Counted from the stretch's first letter, positions 1-9,395 are shown. The stretch: DNA of 64,000 nt from JAEVLT01 sp044598425 (GCA_044598425.1 CP172536.1:3534001-3598000); one strand, 5' to 3'. The notes: generated by a model from the sequence alone, not told the origin. Translations and numbers: made by a program.

Positions 1-596
1 TCAGCAAGCGGAATATAAGGAGGATTCGAGATGACCACATCAAACTTCGTTCCGTTTTTGATAAACGGCTGAAGCAGGTCACCCTGGACAAAGTGGATAT
101 CAGCATCAAGACGGCTGGCGTTTTGCCGCGCCACTTCTAGCGATTCGTCCGCAATATCGGTCGCTACAACGTTTAAAGCAGGATTCTCCAGCTTTAAGGT
201 AACGGCAATTGCGCCGCTCCCCGTACCAATATCGGCAACTTGAAGCTGTTCCTGTTCCGGGAACAAACTTTTGATTCGTTTCAGTGCTCCGAGAACAAGC
301 TCCTCTGTTTCCGGCCTCGGAATGAGAACCGCTTCATGGACGAGAAACCGGCGCCCATAAAATTCTTCTGAACCGATGATGTATTGAACGGGTACGCCTT
401 GTACATGTTGGCGAACTGATTTTTCAAAATCATTCCAGATTGACGGTTCAAGCTCTTCACGGATGTTGGCGAACAGCTGTGACCGCGACATTTTCGTATA
501 ATGACGCAGCAAAAGTTCCCCCGCGTTTTCACCGCGATTTGCTTTTTTTAAAAACGAAGAAGCCCACTGAAGAGCTTCGTAGATTTTTTTACTCAT
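1..596 (-). CDS. prmC: Peptide chain release factor N5-glutamine methyltransferase, 3' end beyond window
   Basis: PrmC methylates the glutamine of the GGQ motif of release factors RF1/RF2 using S-adenosylmethionine, in the cytosol. About 198 residues are present, read leftwards off the window edge. An N-terminal helical substrate-binding part is followed by the SAM-binding motif DIGTGSGAIAV and the catalytic NPPY motif just before the cut, so only the C-terminal third is missing. The ATG (594-596) overlaps the prfA stop by 8 bases, so this gene is translationally coupled to the factor it modifies, as in B. subtilis. The identification is secure because of motif plus position. Confidence 0.95.
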   Translation of the reverse strand, partial: MSKKIYEALQWASSFLKKANRGENAGELLLRHYTKMSRSQLFANIREELEPSIWNDFEKSVRQHVQGVPVQYIIGSEEFYGRRFLVHEAVLIPRPETEELVLGALKRIKSLFPEQEQLQVADIGTGSGAIAVTLKLENPALNVVATDIADESLEVARQNASRLDADIHFVQGDLLQPFIKNGTKFDVVISNPPYIPLA

Positions 597-1662
597 TTGA
601 GGCACTTTCAAGCTTTCTCGATTGATCTTCGAGGATTAACGCATCGATAATCTCGTCCAGCTTTCCTGATAAAATTTGATCCAATTTTTGAATGGTCAGG
701 CCGATCCGGTGGTCAGTTACGCGATTTTGCGGGAAATTATACGTGCGAATCCGCTCAGAGCGGTCGCCTGTTCCAACGGCTGATTTTCGCTGCTGATCGT
801 ACTCAGCCTGCGCTTCCTGCTGGAATTTATCATAAACGCGGGCGCGTAAAACCTTCATCGCTTTATCCCTGTTTTTATGCTGCGATTTTTCGTCCTGACA
901 CGTCACGACGATCCCAGTCGGAATATGTGTAAGCCGCACTGCCGACATCGTCGTATTAACGCTTTGTCCGCCGGCTCCGCTTGACGCATACGTATCAAAG
1001 CGAATGTCTTTTTCGTGGATTTCTACTTCTACTTCCTCTGCTTCCGGCAAGCAAGCAACCGTGGCAGTAGAAGTATGAATTCGGCCGCCTGACTCGGTTT
1101 CCGGCACACGTTGGACACGGTGAGCGCCATTTTCAAATTTTAATTTTGAGTATGCACCAGTGCCGTTAATCATAAAGGTAATTTCTTTATAGCCGCCAAG
1201 ACCGGTCGGACTTGCATCAATTACTTCTGTTTTCCACCCTTGTGCTTCGGCATACCGGCTGTACATCCGGTATAAGTCGCCGGCGAATAGCGCTGCCTCA
1301 TCTCCGCCAGCCGCACCGCGGATTTCAAAGATAACGTTTTTGTCATCGTTCGGATCTTTTGGGATCAGAAGAATTTTCAGCCGCGCTTCTAATTCTGTTA
1401 TTTGCGTTTCCAGGTCATTGACTTCTTCCTTGACCATTTCACGCATCTCCGCATCAAGTTTTTCCTCCAGCATCGCTTTTGCATCTTTCAGTTGCTCGCG
1501 AACTTCTTTGTACTGGCGGTACGTTTGCACCGTTTCTTGTATATTGGCTTGTTCTTTCGAATATTCTCGCAGTTTTTTTGCATCATTAATAATTTCCGGA
1601 TCGCTTAAAAGCTCATTTAGCTTTTCATACCGATCCTCAACGGATTGAAGACGATCAAACAA
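589..1662 (-). CDS. prfA: Peptide chain release factor 1 (RF1)
   Basis: RF1 recognises UAA and UAG stop codons in the ribosomal A site and triggers peptide release. The 357-residue protein has normal family length. It carries the peptidyl-release GGQ motif at residues 231-233 (context SGAGGQSVN) and the codon-recognition tripeptide PET at 187-189, which corresponds to PxT of RF1. RF2 would have SPF there, so this is RF1. It sits downstream of tdk with its own short upstream gap and overlaps prmC by 8 bases at its end, forming the usual prfA-prmC unit. Confidence 0.97.
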   Translation of the reverse strand: MFDRLQSVEDRYEKLNELLSDPEIINDAKKLREYSKEQANIQETVQTYRQYKEVREQLKDAKAMLEEKLDAEMREMVKEEVNDLETQITELEARLKILLIPKDPNDDKNVIFEIRGAAGGDEAALFAGDLYRMYSRYAEAQGWKTEVIDASPTGLGGYKEITFMINGTGAYSKLKFENGAHRVQRVPETESGGRIHTSTATVACLPEAEEVEVEIHEKDIRFDTYASSGAGGQSVNTTMSAVRLTHIPTGIVVTCQDEKSQHKNRDKAMKVLRARVYDKFQQEAQAEYDQQRKSAVGTGDRSERIRTYNFPQNRVTDHRIGLTIQKLDQILSGKLDEIIDALILEDQSRKLESASNE

Positions 1663-1774
1663 ATCTATATCACCTCTGGTTTAGTCCATAACATTCTAAT
1701 TATAGTATAGGTGAATATCACCGTCAAAACCAACTAATGACAAAAAAATTTTCCGGTTTTTTTCGGCCAAACAA

Positions 1775-1807
1775 AACACCGCCCAAGTTCGGCACTCGGG
1801 CGGTGTT
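1775..1807 (-). terminator. Terminator downstream of tdk
   Basis: A 10-bp perfect stem (AACACCGCCC / GGGCGGTGTT) begins three bases past the tdk stop. On the minus strand it is followed by a T-rich stretch (TTTTGTTTGG). It separates tdk from prfA. Confidence 0.8.
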
Positions 1808-1809
1808 CA

Positions 1810-2430
1810 TTAAAACCTATTGGTCGCTTGCTTGTCTTCTTGATAGCGCTGCGTTGTTTTCGGGACTTCATGATGATGACGGCAGCGCGGCTCATATGCT
1901 TCCGAGGCGCCGACTAAAATAACCGGATCGTAATAGGAAGCGGGTTTGCCTTCGATCAGCCGCTGTGTACGGCTTGCAGGCGAACCACAGACGGTGCAGA
2001 CAGCTTGGAGTTTTGTAATTTGTTCGGCAATCGCCATGATGGCAGGCATTTGGCCAAAAGGCTCGCCGCGAAAGTCCTGATCAAGACCGGCAGCGATCAC
2101 GCGATAGCCGCTGTCTGCCAGCTGCTGAATCACCCGAACAATTCCTTCATCGAAAAACTGAACTTCATCGATGGCCACTACATCAATTTCCGCTTCAACA
2201 TGATGCAAAATTTCAATGGAATGAGAAATGGGCTTTGCGATAAAGGATGTGCCATTGTGAGACACTACAGCCTGGTCACTGTAGCGATTATCCAATTTCG
2301 GCTTGAATACAGCGATTTTTTGTTTGGCAAATTCTGCCCTCCTAACACGGCGGATCAATTCCTCCGACTTACCGGAAAACATACTGCCGCAGATCACCTC
2401 TACCCATCCGCTTTGCTTCATTACGTACAT
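1810..2430 (-). CDS. tdk: Thymidine kinase (type II)
   Basis: Phosphorylates thymidine to dTMP with ATP in the pyrimidine salvage pathway. About 206 residues. The P-loop reads GSMFSGKSEEL near the N-terminus, the Walker B-like segment is AIDEVQFFD, and a structural zinc site is formed by CTVC plus a C-terminal CRHH. These are the marks of the short, zinc-containing type II enzyme. I place the start at the ATG giving MYVMKQSG. A GTG immediately before it is better spaced from the AAGGAG ribosome site and is a possible alternative adding one residue. It lies between rpmE and prfA, as in B. subtilis, and ends at a hairpin terminator. Confidence 0.95.
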   Translation of the reverse strand: MYVMKQSGWVEVICGSMFSGKSEELIRRVRRAEFAKQKIAVFKPKLDNRYSDQAVVSHNGTSFIAKPISHSIEILHHVEAEIDVVAIDEVQFFDEGIVRVIQQLADSGYRVIAAGLDQDFRGEPFGQMPAIMAIAEQITKLQAVCTVCGSPASRTQRLIEGKPASYYDPVILVGASEAYEPRCRHHHEVPKTTQRYQEDKQATNRF

Positions 2431-2564
2431 CACTCAGCGTCTCCTTCCATTAAAACCACAATCATTGTCCTATTTTATCATAACCGGAGGCCTAACTTCC
2501 AAAACACATTTTCAAATTATGGATATTCAGACAAAACCCGAAGGCTCTTCTCTAAATTCGCATA

Positions 2565-2601
2565 AAAAACAGGCAAGCCAACTTGCTACTTGCCTGTTTT
2601 T
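2565..2601 (-). terminator. Terminator downstream of rpmE
   Basis: A 13-bp stem (AAAAACAGGCAAG with CTTGCCTGTTTTT) has A- and T-runs on its two sides, so it can act in both directions. It ends the rpmE transcript and separates it from tdk. Confidence 0.85.
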
Positions 2602-2705
2602 GAGCATTTCATTTATTCAGGACTTACGGGCAATACACCCGCAAATGACTGATTGACTTACTAAACAGACAGCGGAGGATGATTCCCGCTGCTTGAAGCT
2701 TCACC

Positions 2706-2912
2706 TTATTGTTGCTTAATGCCGTATTTTTTGTTGAAACGGTCAACACGTCCGCCAGCTTCAGCGAATTTTTGACGACCTGTATAGAATGGGTGGCATT
2801 CTGAACAAGTTTCAACGCGCACCTCGTTTTTAACAGATCCACTTTCAAATTGGTTACCGCATGCGCAAGTCACCATTACTTTTTTATAATTTGGATGAAT
2901 TCCTGCTTTCAT
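2706..2912 (-). CDS. rpmE: 50S ribosomal protein L31, zinc-binding form
   Basis: A component of the large ribosomal subunit near the central protuberance. The protein has 68 residues, the normal length. It contains the CACG and CSEC cysteines that make the C+ zinc-binding form of L31 (B. subtilis RpmE) rather than the zinc-free YtiA form made under zinc starvation. A good ribosome site (GGAAGGAG-like) precedes the ATG. It is flanked by rho upstream and tdk downstream, the conserved Bacillus arrangement. Confidence 0.97.
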   Translation of the reverse strand: MKAGIHPNYKKVMVTCACGNQFESGSVKNEVRVETCSECHPFYTGRQKFAEAGGRVDRFNKKYGIKQQ

Positions 2913-3069
2913 TCCTTTTCAGCTCCTTCCGCCCTGAATCTTTCGAAACAGAGTTATCTAAATGCTTGTATAAGTAAACAAGCACGAACTACTAAAAACA
3001 CACTGTACACATTATAACAAGCGGAAAATGTTTTTGCAAGCTGCACATTCTCCCTTTTTCTAGAAAAAT

Positions 3070-4335
3070 TTAGGATCTCCTTGCCTTCAATTCTTCGCCT
3101 AATGCAGCAAAAAATTCTTCGTTCGACTTGGTCTGTTTTAATTTTCTCAAAAAGCGCTCGGCAAAATCCGGAGAATCGGACATCGACTTGCGAATCGCCC
3201 AGAGTTTGTCCAATTGGTCTTTTGGCAGCAGCAGTTCTTCCTTGCGTGTTCCGGAGCGGCGGATATCAATTGCCGGAAAAATCCGGCGCTCAGCAAGCGA
3301 ACGGTCTAGATGCAACTCCATATTGCCTGTACCTTTAAATTCTTCATAAATGACATCATCCATCCGCGAGCCCGTATCAACGAGTGCGGTGGCGAGAATG
3401 GTTAGGCTGCCGCCTTCTTCAATATTGCGGGCCGCACCGAAGAAGCGTTTCGGGCGGTGGAAAGCCGCCGGGTCAATCCCCCCAGAAAGCGTTCTGCCGC
3501 TTGGCGGAATCACCAGGTTATAAGCACGGGCCAGACGGGTTATGCTATCCATAAGGATAATGACATCGCGTTTATGCTCAACGAGCCTCATGGCGCGATC
3601 TAGCACAAGCTCTGCTACTTTGATGTGGTTTTCAGGCACTTCATCAAATGTGGAGCTAACAACATCGCCAGCGACAGATCGCTCAATATCGGTCACTTCT
3701 TCCGGACGCTCATCAATCAACAAAACAATCAATTCAGCTTCAGGGTGGTTGGTAGTAATGCTGTTTGCGATTTCTTTTAGCAGCATTGTTTTCCCTGCTT
3801 TCGGAGGAGCGACAATCAAACCCCTTTGACCAAATCCAACTGGAGCAATTACATCCATTATTCTTGTAGACAAGGACTTCGGAGTTGTTTCAAGCTTCAT
3901 CATACGATTTGGATAAAGTGCCGTTAAAGCCGGAAAGTGGACGCGTTCTTTGGCTGTTTCCGGATCATCTCCGTTAACTGCCTCAACATGCAAAAGACCA
4001 TAATAGCGCTCATTTTCCTTTGGAGGACGCACTTTACCGGAAACCTTATCGCCATTGCGGAGATCGAAGCGGCGAATCTGGGATGCCGAGATGTAGATGT
4101 CTTCGGAACTTGGAGAGTAGTTAATTGGGCGCAAAAATCCAAAGCCTTCGGATTGGATAATTTCGAGAACGCCTTCCATAAAGAAATAGCCCTGCTGTTC
4201 AGCCCGTGCTTTTAAAATGGCGAATATTAATTCTTTTTTCGTTAACTTGCTGTAATAGGAAACTTTATACTCGCGAGCCAGTTCATAAAGTTCCTTTAAC
4301 TTCATATTTTCTAAGCCTGAAATTGAGACTTCCAT
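3070..4335 (-). CDS. rho: Transcription termination factor Rho
   Basis: Rho is a hexameric RNA helicase that terminates transcription and suppresses antisense RNA in Bacillus. From the preferred ATG (GTGGTG ribosome site five bases upstream) it has 421 residues. The N-terminal Rho_N helical segment runs through about residue 45. The cold-shock-like RNA-binding domain spans about 50-120 and contains GFGFLR. The Walker A APPKAGKT lies at 176-183, and the Walker B ILMDSITR and Q-loop/R-loop segments follow. The previous in-frame GTG would add two residues. The gene lies between glpX and rpmE, with an unusually long 320-base leader that could host autoregulation. Confidence 0.97.
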   Translation of the reverse strand: MEVSISGLENMKLKELYELAREYKVSYYSKLTKKELIFAILKARAEQQGYFFMEGVLEIIQSEGFGFLRPINYSPSSEDIYISASQIRRFDLRNGDKVSGKVRPPKENERYYGLLHVEAVNGDDPETAKERVHFPALTALYPNRMMKLETTPKSLSTRIMDVIAPVGFGQRGLIVAPPKAGKTMLLKEIANSITTNHPEAELIVLLIDERPEEVTDIERSVAGDVVSSTFDEVPENHIKVAELVLDRAMRLVEHKRDVIILMDSITRLARAYNLVIPPSGRTLSGGIDPAAFHRPKRFFGAARNIEEGGSLTILATALVDTGSRMDDVIYEEFKGTGNMELHLDRSLAERRIFPAIDIRRSGTRKEELLLPKDQLDKLWAIRKSMSDSPDFAERFLRKLKQTKSNEEFFAALGEELKARRS

Positions 4336-4655
4336 TTGCACACCACACTTTTAAAATTTTCAATCTATTTCAAAACGTTCGCTTTTTCCTCGTGCTTAAT
4401 AGCAGGAAAATCTGGCAATAAAAGAATAAAAGAGGAATCGGATCACTCATAAAATAGAAGGCATCTTGAAGTTTATAAGAAAAGAAAGAACAGAAAAAAC
4501 AGTAAAAAACAAGTTCTATTTTACCCTGTTTTTCAAAAAATAATCAACAATAAATTTTATTGGAAAATTAATTCAGGGAGGAAACTTACGAATACGAGGG
4601 AAGTTTTTCTTCTTCCCTCATATTGTAAGGGGTTGCACTGCCAATAAAAATTTTT
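4336..4655. other. Intergenic region between glpX and rho
   Basis: A stretch of 320 bases without a plausible gene, very A/T rich in its middle. It would form the rho leader and the glpX trailer. Apart from the inverted repeat at 4596-4619 I see no clear terminator with a T-tract, so readthrough from glpX into rho, or Rho-dependent termination, is possible. Confidence 0.6.
4596..4619. repeat. Inverted repeat between glpX and rho
   Basis: An 8-bp perfect stem (GAGGGAAG / CTTCCCTC) with a T-rich loop. Neither strand has a run of T directly after it, so it is a weak candidate for an intrinsic terminator of glpX. Confidence 0.35.
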
Positions 4656-5618
4656 TTATTTCATTACGAGATTTGGTTTCTTTTTCAAACTGTGCTGCCC
4701 ATCAATAAAGCGAACCGTACCGGATTTTGCTCTCATAACAACAGAATGGGTTAAACCATGTGAACCGTTAAATTGGACACCCTTTAGCAATTCACCGTCC
4801 GTCACTCCTGTTGCAGCAAAAATGGCATCATCCCCTTTAACTAGGTCCTCCATTCTTAAAATCCGATTGACATCGATGCCCATTTTTTCGCATCGCTCGA
4901 TTTCCGCTTCATTTTGCGGCATTAATTTTCCAATAAGCTCGCCGCCGAGGCATTTTAAGGCAACAGCAGCCAAAACGCCCTCTGGGGCACCGCCTGAACC
5001 GAAAAGGATATCCACACCGGTATGTTCAAAAGCAGTATTAATCGCTCCCGCCACATCCCCGTCATTGATTAGCTTTATTCTGGCACCGGCTTCGCGAAGC
5101 TGGGCAATAATATGTTCATGGCGCGGGCGGTTTAACACGGTCGCCACCACGTCTTCAATACCTTTGTTTTTGGCTCGCGCCACAGCTTTTAAATTATCCA
5201 ATACTGACGCGTTGATATCAACTTGTCCAACTGCTTCCGGCCCAACGGCAATTTTGTCCATATACATATCCGGTGCATGAAGAAGGTTTCCGTTGTCGGC
5301 AATCGCAAGCACCGCCAGTGCGTTCCAACCGCCGGATGCGACTATATTTGTTCCTTCTAGTGGATCAACGGCAACATCCACACGGGGTCCATAGCCCGTT
5401 CCCAGCTTTTCCCCAATATAAAGCATGGGCGCTTCATCCATTTCTCCTTCACCAATGACGACCGTCCCTTTCATTGGCACAGTATCAAACACATTCCGCA
5501 TCGCTGAGGTGGCAGCATCGTCTGCTTCCGCTTTTTTTCCACGGCCCATCCACCTTGCCGAAGCAAGTGCAGCTGCTTCTGTGACACGAACAAGTTCCAT
5601 CGTCAAACTTCTTTCCAT
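4656..5618 (-). CDS. glpX: Fructose-1,6-bisphosphatase, class II
   Basis: Hydrolyses fructose 1,6-bisphosphate to fructose 6-phosphate in gluconeogenesis, metal dependent. It has 320 residues, like GlpX of B. subtilis. The metal and substrate-binding segments GEGEMDEAP and DPLEGTN are present in the expected order, followed by GSGGAPEG. The start giving MERSLTMELVRV is supported by a GGGGGA ribosome site nine bases upstream. A TTG three codons earlier is too close to that site. Neighbours murA, tal and fbaA complete a conserved central-carbon and cell-wall cluster. Confidence 0.96.
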   Translation of the reverse strand: MERSLTMELVRVTEAAALASARWMGRGKKAEADDAATSAMRNVFDTVPMKGTVVIGEGEMDEAPMLYIGEKLGTGYGPRVDVAVDPLEGTNIVASGGWNALAVLAIADNGNLLHAPDMYMDKIAVGPEAVGQVDINASVLDNLKAVARAKNKGIEDVVATVLNRPRHEHIIAQLREAGARIKLINDGDVAGAINTAFEHTGVDILFGSGGAPEGVLAAVALKCLGGELIGKLMPQNEAEIERCEKMGIDVNRILRMEDLVKGDDAIFAATGVTDGELLKGVQFNGSHGLTHSVVMRAKSGTVRFIDGQHSLKKKPNLVMK

Positions 5619-5680
5619 CGGTTTCAATCCCCCAGTTTTCGCTTTCGTTTTTCTGTATCTCTAGGTGTTTTGAATAATGG

Positions 5681-6970
5681 TTAGGTATTCTTTAGATGCT
5701 CTAGTTCTTCTTTCGTTAACGCTTCGCGCCAAATGGTTGCGCCTAGCCCATTCAATTTTTCAACAAGGTTGCTATAGCCTCGATCGATATGTTCAAGTCC
5801 GGTTACTTCGGTAATTCCTTCCGCCATCAAGCCGGCAATCACTAGTGCGGCGCCAGCCCTTAAGTCGCTGGCTTTCACTTTTGTCCCCTGAAGCTGAATC
5901 GGACCATTGATAATCGCCGACCGTCCTTCCACTTTGATGTTGGCGTTCATTCTCCTCAATTCATCAATATGCTTAAAGCGGGCACCATAAATGGTATCCG
6001 TGACAATGCTCGATCCGGCCGCATTGGTTAGCAGCGTGGTAATCGGCTGCTGCAAATCCGTAGGAAAGCCCGGGTATACGAGCGTTTTAATATCGACAGC
6101 CTTAAGAGGGTTTGATCCTCTTTCGACAAAAATTTGATCATCCCCAGTTTCGATGCGAATCCCCATCTCGCGCAATTTGGCAATCAGTGATTCGAGATGC
6201 TGCGGAATTACATTATCAATCAACACCCCTTCACCGACTGCGGCACCGATAATCATATAAGTTCCGGCCTCGATTCGGTCAGGGATAATCGTGTGGCGGC
6301 AGCCATGGAGGCTCTCGACACCTTCAATTCGAATAACGTCTGTTCCTGCACCTTTTATTTTTGCGCCCATATTGGTAAGAAGTGTGGCCACATCAATGAT
6401 CTCCGGCTCCTTTGCCGCATTTTCAATGATGGTTCTGCCTTTTGCTTTGACTGCGGCAAGCATAATATTAATAGTAGCTCCGACGCTGACAACATCCAAG
6501 TAAATCCTTGCACCGCGAAGTTCATCGGCCCGCAGATAAATGGCGCCCTGCTCGTTTGTCACTCGCGCGCCCAGTGCTTCAAATCCTTTTATATGCTGGT
6601 CAATCGGCCTCGGGCCAAGATGGCAGCCCCCCGGCAGACCAATCACCGCTTTTTTAAATCGTCCGAGCATTGCTCCCATTAAATAATAGGAAGCCCGCAG
6701 CTTTTTCACTTTCCCGTTCGGGAGCGGCATGGAAATCATTTCCGACGGGTCAACCGTCATTTCTTCATTTGAAAACCGAACCGTTCCGCCAATCTCCTCC
6801 AATAAATCCTTGAGGATGTCTACATCGGATATATCTGGCAATCCTTCAATGGTAACCGGTGACTCTGCTAAAATTGTTGCTGGAATCAGGGCAACTGCGC
6901 TATTTTTGGCGCCGCTGATTCTCACAGTCCCTTTTAGAGGGTAACCACCGGCAATTTTAAGCTTTTCCAT
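5681..6970 (-). CDS. murA: UDP-N-acetylglucosamine 1-carboxyvinyltransferase (MurA paralogue of the murAB/murZ locus)
   Basis: Transfers enolpyruvate from phosphoenolpyruvate to UDP-GlcNAc, the first committed step of peptidoglycan synthesis. It has 429 residues, equal to B. subtilis MurAB. The EPSP-synthase fold features are present: the KNS motif near residue 22 and the active-site loop GLPGGCHLGPRP with the catalytic (fosfomycin-target) cysteine at residue 116. Low-GC Gram-positives usually have two MurA enzymes. Position next to fbaA and glpX marks this one as the second copy (murAB/murZ). Confidence 0.95.
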   Translation of the reverse strand: MEKLKIAGGYPLKGTVRISGAKNSAVALIPATILAESPVTIEGLPDISDVDILKDLLEEIGGTVRFSNEEMTVDPSEMISMPLPNGKVKKLRASYYLMGAMLGRFKKAVIGLPGGCHLGPRPIDQHIKGFEALGARVTNEQGAIYLRADELRGARIYLDVVSVGATINIMLAAVKAKGRTIIENAAKEPEIIDVATLLTNMGAKIKGAGTDVIRIEGVESLHGCRHTIIPDRIEAGTYMIIGAAVGEGVLIDNVIPQHLESLIAKLREMGIRIETGDDQIFVERGSNPLKAVDIKTLVYPGFPTDLQQPITTLLTNAAGSSIVTDTIYGARFKHIDELRRMNANIKVEGRSAIINGPIQLQGTKVKASDLRAGAALVIAGLMAEGITEVTGLEHIDRGYSNLVEKLNGLGATIWREALTKEELEHLKNT

Positions 6971-7182
6971 TTTCGACTCCCTTCTATGCCTTGTGCATGA
7001 ACCATGATGAGAAAATCTCTATAAAACGACCAATCTAGTCAGAGGAATATTTTTCCATGCCAAAAAAGCGTTTTCCGACAGCTTGTCTATTTATATAGTT
7101 TACACGATTATTCTCTTTTCATGTATCGAAATTCAAAAAAGTTCAAAGAAAATGGAAAAAATTTTTAAACTGGCAGCATGCT

Positions 7183-7833
7183 TTATGCGTTTGTACGAGT
7201 ATTCCAGTCTTTTAAAAACGCTTCAATTCCTTTGTCTGTTAATGGATGATGGAAAAGCGACATCAAGACTTTGTACGGAATGGTTGCAATGTGTGCACCG
7301 CGTAGCGCAGCTTCTGTCACATGCATTGGGTGGCGAATCGATGCAGCGATGATTTCCGTTTCAAGTCCATGAACAGCAAAAATTTCTGAGATTGTGGAAA
7401 TGAGCTCTAGGCCATTTTGTCCGATATCATCTAATCTGCCAAGGAACGGAGATACATAGGTAGCACCGGCTCTGGCAGCTAAAAGAGCTTGGTTCGCACT
7501 GAAAATAAGGGTGACATTCGTCTTGATTCCTTCTTGCGAAAAAGCGTGAACCGCTTTCAATCCATCCGGAGTCATCGGTACCTTAATCGTGATATTCGGA
7601 GCAATCGCTGCCAGCTCCTTCCCTTCTTTGATCATGCCTTCTGCATCAAGGGCGATCACTTCCGCACTGACCGAACCATGGACAATAGCCGTAATTTCTT
7701 TTAAACGGTCGTGGAAAGAAATATTTTTTTCTTTTGCAACAAGAGATGGATTTGTTGTTACTCCTGATAATAAACCAAGCGCGTAAGCTTCCTTAATTTC
7801 GTCCAGGTTAGCTGTATCAATAAAAAATTTCAC
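7183..7833 (-). CDS. tal: Transaldolase, small (TalC/MipB-like) subfamily
   Basis: Interconverts sedoheptulose 7-phosphate plus glyceraldehyde 3-phosphate with erythrose 4-phosphate plus fructose 6-phosphate in the pentose phosphate pathway. It has 216 residues, typical of the small decameric transaldolase-like subfamily (B. subtilis YwjH). The Schiff-base lysine is K84 in the segment NITIKVPMT, and the N-terminus FIDTANLDEI supplies the conserved aspartate. Some members of this subfamily are fructose 6-phosphate aldolases. The conserved Bacillus locus favours transaldolase. A short stem-loop separates it from fbaA. Confidence 0.93.
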   Translation of the reverse strand: MKFFIDTANLDEIKEAYALGLLSGVTTNPSLVAKEKNISFHDRLKEITAIVHGSVSAEVIALDAEGMIKEGKELAAIAPNITIKVPMTPDGLKAVHAFSQEGIKTNVTLIFSANQALLAARAGATYVSPFLGRLDDIGQNGLELISTISEIFAVHGLETEIIAASIRHPMHVTEAALRGAHIATIPYKVLMSLFHHPLTDKGIEAFLKDWNTRTNA

Positions 7834-7894
7834 TATCTTTCCCTCCGATTATCGTTCTATTTTCGACTAAATCTCAAATAATTAGAAACGTGCT

Positions 7895-7922
7895 GAAACC
7901 GCCCTTTTTACAGGACGGTTTC
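7895..7922 (-). terminator. Stem-loop between fbaA and tal
   Basis: A ten-base stem (GAAACCGCCC / GGACGGTTTC) with one G-T type pair and a loop of about eight bases. No T-run follows on the minus strand, so it may only attenuate or stabilise the fbaA messenger. Confidence 0.45.
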
Positions 7923-7939
7923 TGGTACATACAATTGAA

Positions 7940-8797
7940 TTAAGCTTTATTGGAAGAACCAAATTCACGCATTTTGCCAATCACTGTTTCTTTGATTGCA
8001 TCGCGGGCAGGTCCTAAATATTTACGTGGGTCATATTCATTTGGTTTAGCAGCTAACACTTCGCGAACAACCTTTGCAGATGCGATTTGATTTTCAGTGT
8101 TAACATTAATCTTTGCAGTTCCAAGGGAAACCGATTTTTGAATATCCTTTGTTGGAATTCCAGTTCCGCCGTGAAGAACAAGCGGAAGACCGGTAATATT
8201 TGCGATCTCTTCCATTTCTTTAAAGCCAAGATTTGGTTCACCTTTATATGGTCCATGAACAGAGCCTAAAGCAGGTGCAAGACAGTCGATGCCTGTCCGT
8301 TTTACAAGCTCTTCGCATTCTTTTGGATCGGCATAAACAACACCGTCAGCAACAACATCGTCTTCCTGGCCGCCAACTCTTCCAAGCTCTGCTTCAACAG
8401 AGACTCCTTTAGAGTGAGCGTAGTCTACCACTTTAGAAGTGATTTCAATATTTTCTTCGAACGGATGATGGGAAGCGTCGATCATTACGGATGTAAACCC
8501 AGCATCAATTGCTTCTTTACATTTTTCGAAACTTGAACCGTGGTCAAGGTGAATAGCAACTGGAACGGTAATTTTCAAGTCTTCCATTAAACCTTCTACC
8601 ATTTTTACAACAGTTTTGAAGCCGCTCATATAACGAGCTGCACCCTCAGATACTCCAAGGATAACAGGAGATTTTTCTTCTTCAGCTGCTTGAAGAATGG
8701 CTTGTGTGAATTCCAGGTTATTTAAGTTGAATTGCCCAACAGCGTAGTGCTCTGCTTTTGCTTTCTTCAGCATTTCGGTCATTGAAACTAAAGGCAT
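7940..8797 (-). CDS. fbaA: Fructose-bisphosphate aldolase, class II
   Basis: Zinc-dependent cleavage and formation of fructose 1,6-bisphosphate in glycolysis and gluconeogenesis. It has 285 residues. The segment AIHLDHGSS provides a zinc histidine (H86) and the catalytic aspartate (D85). A second zinc segment is VLHGGTGIP. The C-terminus NVNTENQIA contributes to phosphate binding. A strong ribosome site (AGGAGGAAGAG) precedes the ATG. It lies downstream of spo0F, as in B. subtilis. Confidence 0.96.
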   Translation of the reverse strand: MPLVSMTEMLKKAKAEHYAVGQFNLNNLEFTQAILQAAEEEKSPVILGVSEGAARYMSGFKTVVKMVEGLMEDLKITVPVAIHLDHGSSFEKCKEAIDAGFTSVMIDASHHPFEENIEITSKVVDYAHSKGVSVEAELGRVGGQEDDVVADGVVYADPKECEELVKRTGIDCLAPALGSVHGPYKGEPNLGFKEMEEIANITGLPLVLHGGTGIPTKDIQKSVSLGTAKINVNTENQIASAKVVREVLAAKPNEYDPRKYLGPARDAIKETVIGKMREFGSSNKA

Positions 8798-9023
8798 TTC
8801 TCTTCCTCCTTATTCTCGGTCATCATCTTTCCTTTTCATATAAAGGTTTTCCTTCATACTTGATGAATATGTATCGCTTTTACCTAAAAGAAAAGACAAA
8901 CTACCATTAAAAGTTCATATGTATCATACCAAAATGAGAAAAGAAATGCCATCAATCTGAAAGACTTTTAAAATTGTTCACAATGAAAGCGCGACCAAGA
9001 TTTTCTTCACCATCTTGTGCAAA

Positions 9024-9395
9024 TCATGAGCGTTTTTCCGGTAAATTGCTTTTCACTGCCGCACGTATATCATCAATATCAAACGGTTTAGCGAAATGGG
9101 TAATTGCGCCAAGATCCTTTGCCTCTTGAATCATGTCCAGCTCCCCATATGCTGTCATAATGATGATTCGGATTTCCGGATCGATCACTTTCATCCTTTT
9201 TAAAATTTCAATTCCGTCCATACCGGGGATTTTCATGTCTAATAAGACGAGATCTGGGTCATGCTTTTTCACAATATCGAGCGCCTGAAGACCATTAGCT
9301 GCCTGAAATGTATTGTACCCTTCTTTTTGAAACACCTCATTAAGTAAAATGCGGATGCCAAACTGATCATCAACGATTAAAATCTTCTCTTTCAT
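9024..9395 (-). CDS. spo0F: Sporulation phosphorelay response regulator Spo0F
   Basis: Single-domain response regulator that accepts phosphate from sporulation sensor kinases and passes it to Spo0B, leading to Spo0A activation. It has 123 residues with no output domain. The acidic pocket is D9-D10, the phosphoacceptor is D53 in LLDMKIPGMDG, and the switch residues T81 and K103 (HFAKPFD) are in place. The sequence is nearly that of B. subtilis Spo0F, one residue shorter at the N-terminus. It carries its own upstream promoter region with a SigH-type sequence, shared divergently with ywjG. Confidence 0.97.
   Translation of the reverse strand: MKEKILIVDDQFGIRILLNEVFQKEGYNTFQAANGLQALDIVKKHDPDLVLLDMKIPGMDGIEILKRMKVIDPEIRIIIMTAYGELDMIQEAKDLGAITHFAKPFDIDDIRAAVKSNLPEKRS

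Noticed and set aside
1340..1648. Ser-rich plus-strand frame inside prfA
   Set aside because: Antisense shadow of the coiled-coil region of RF1.
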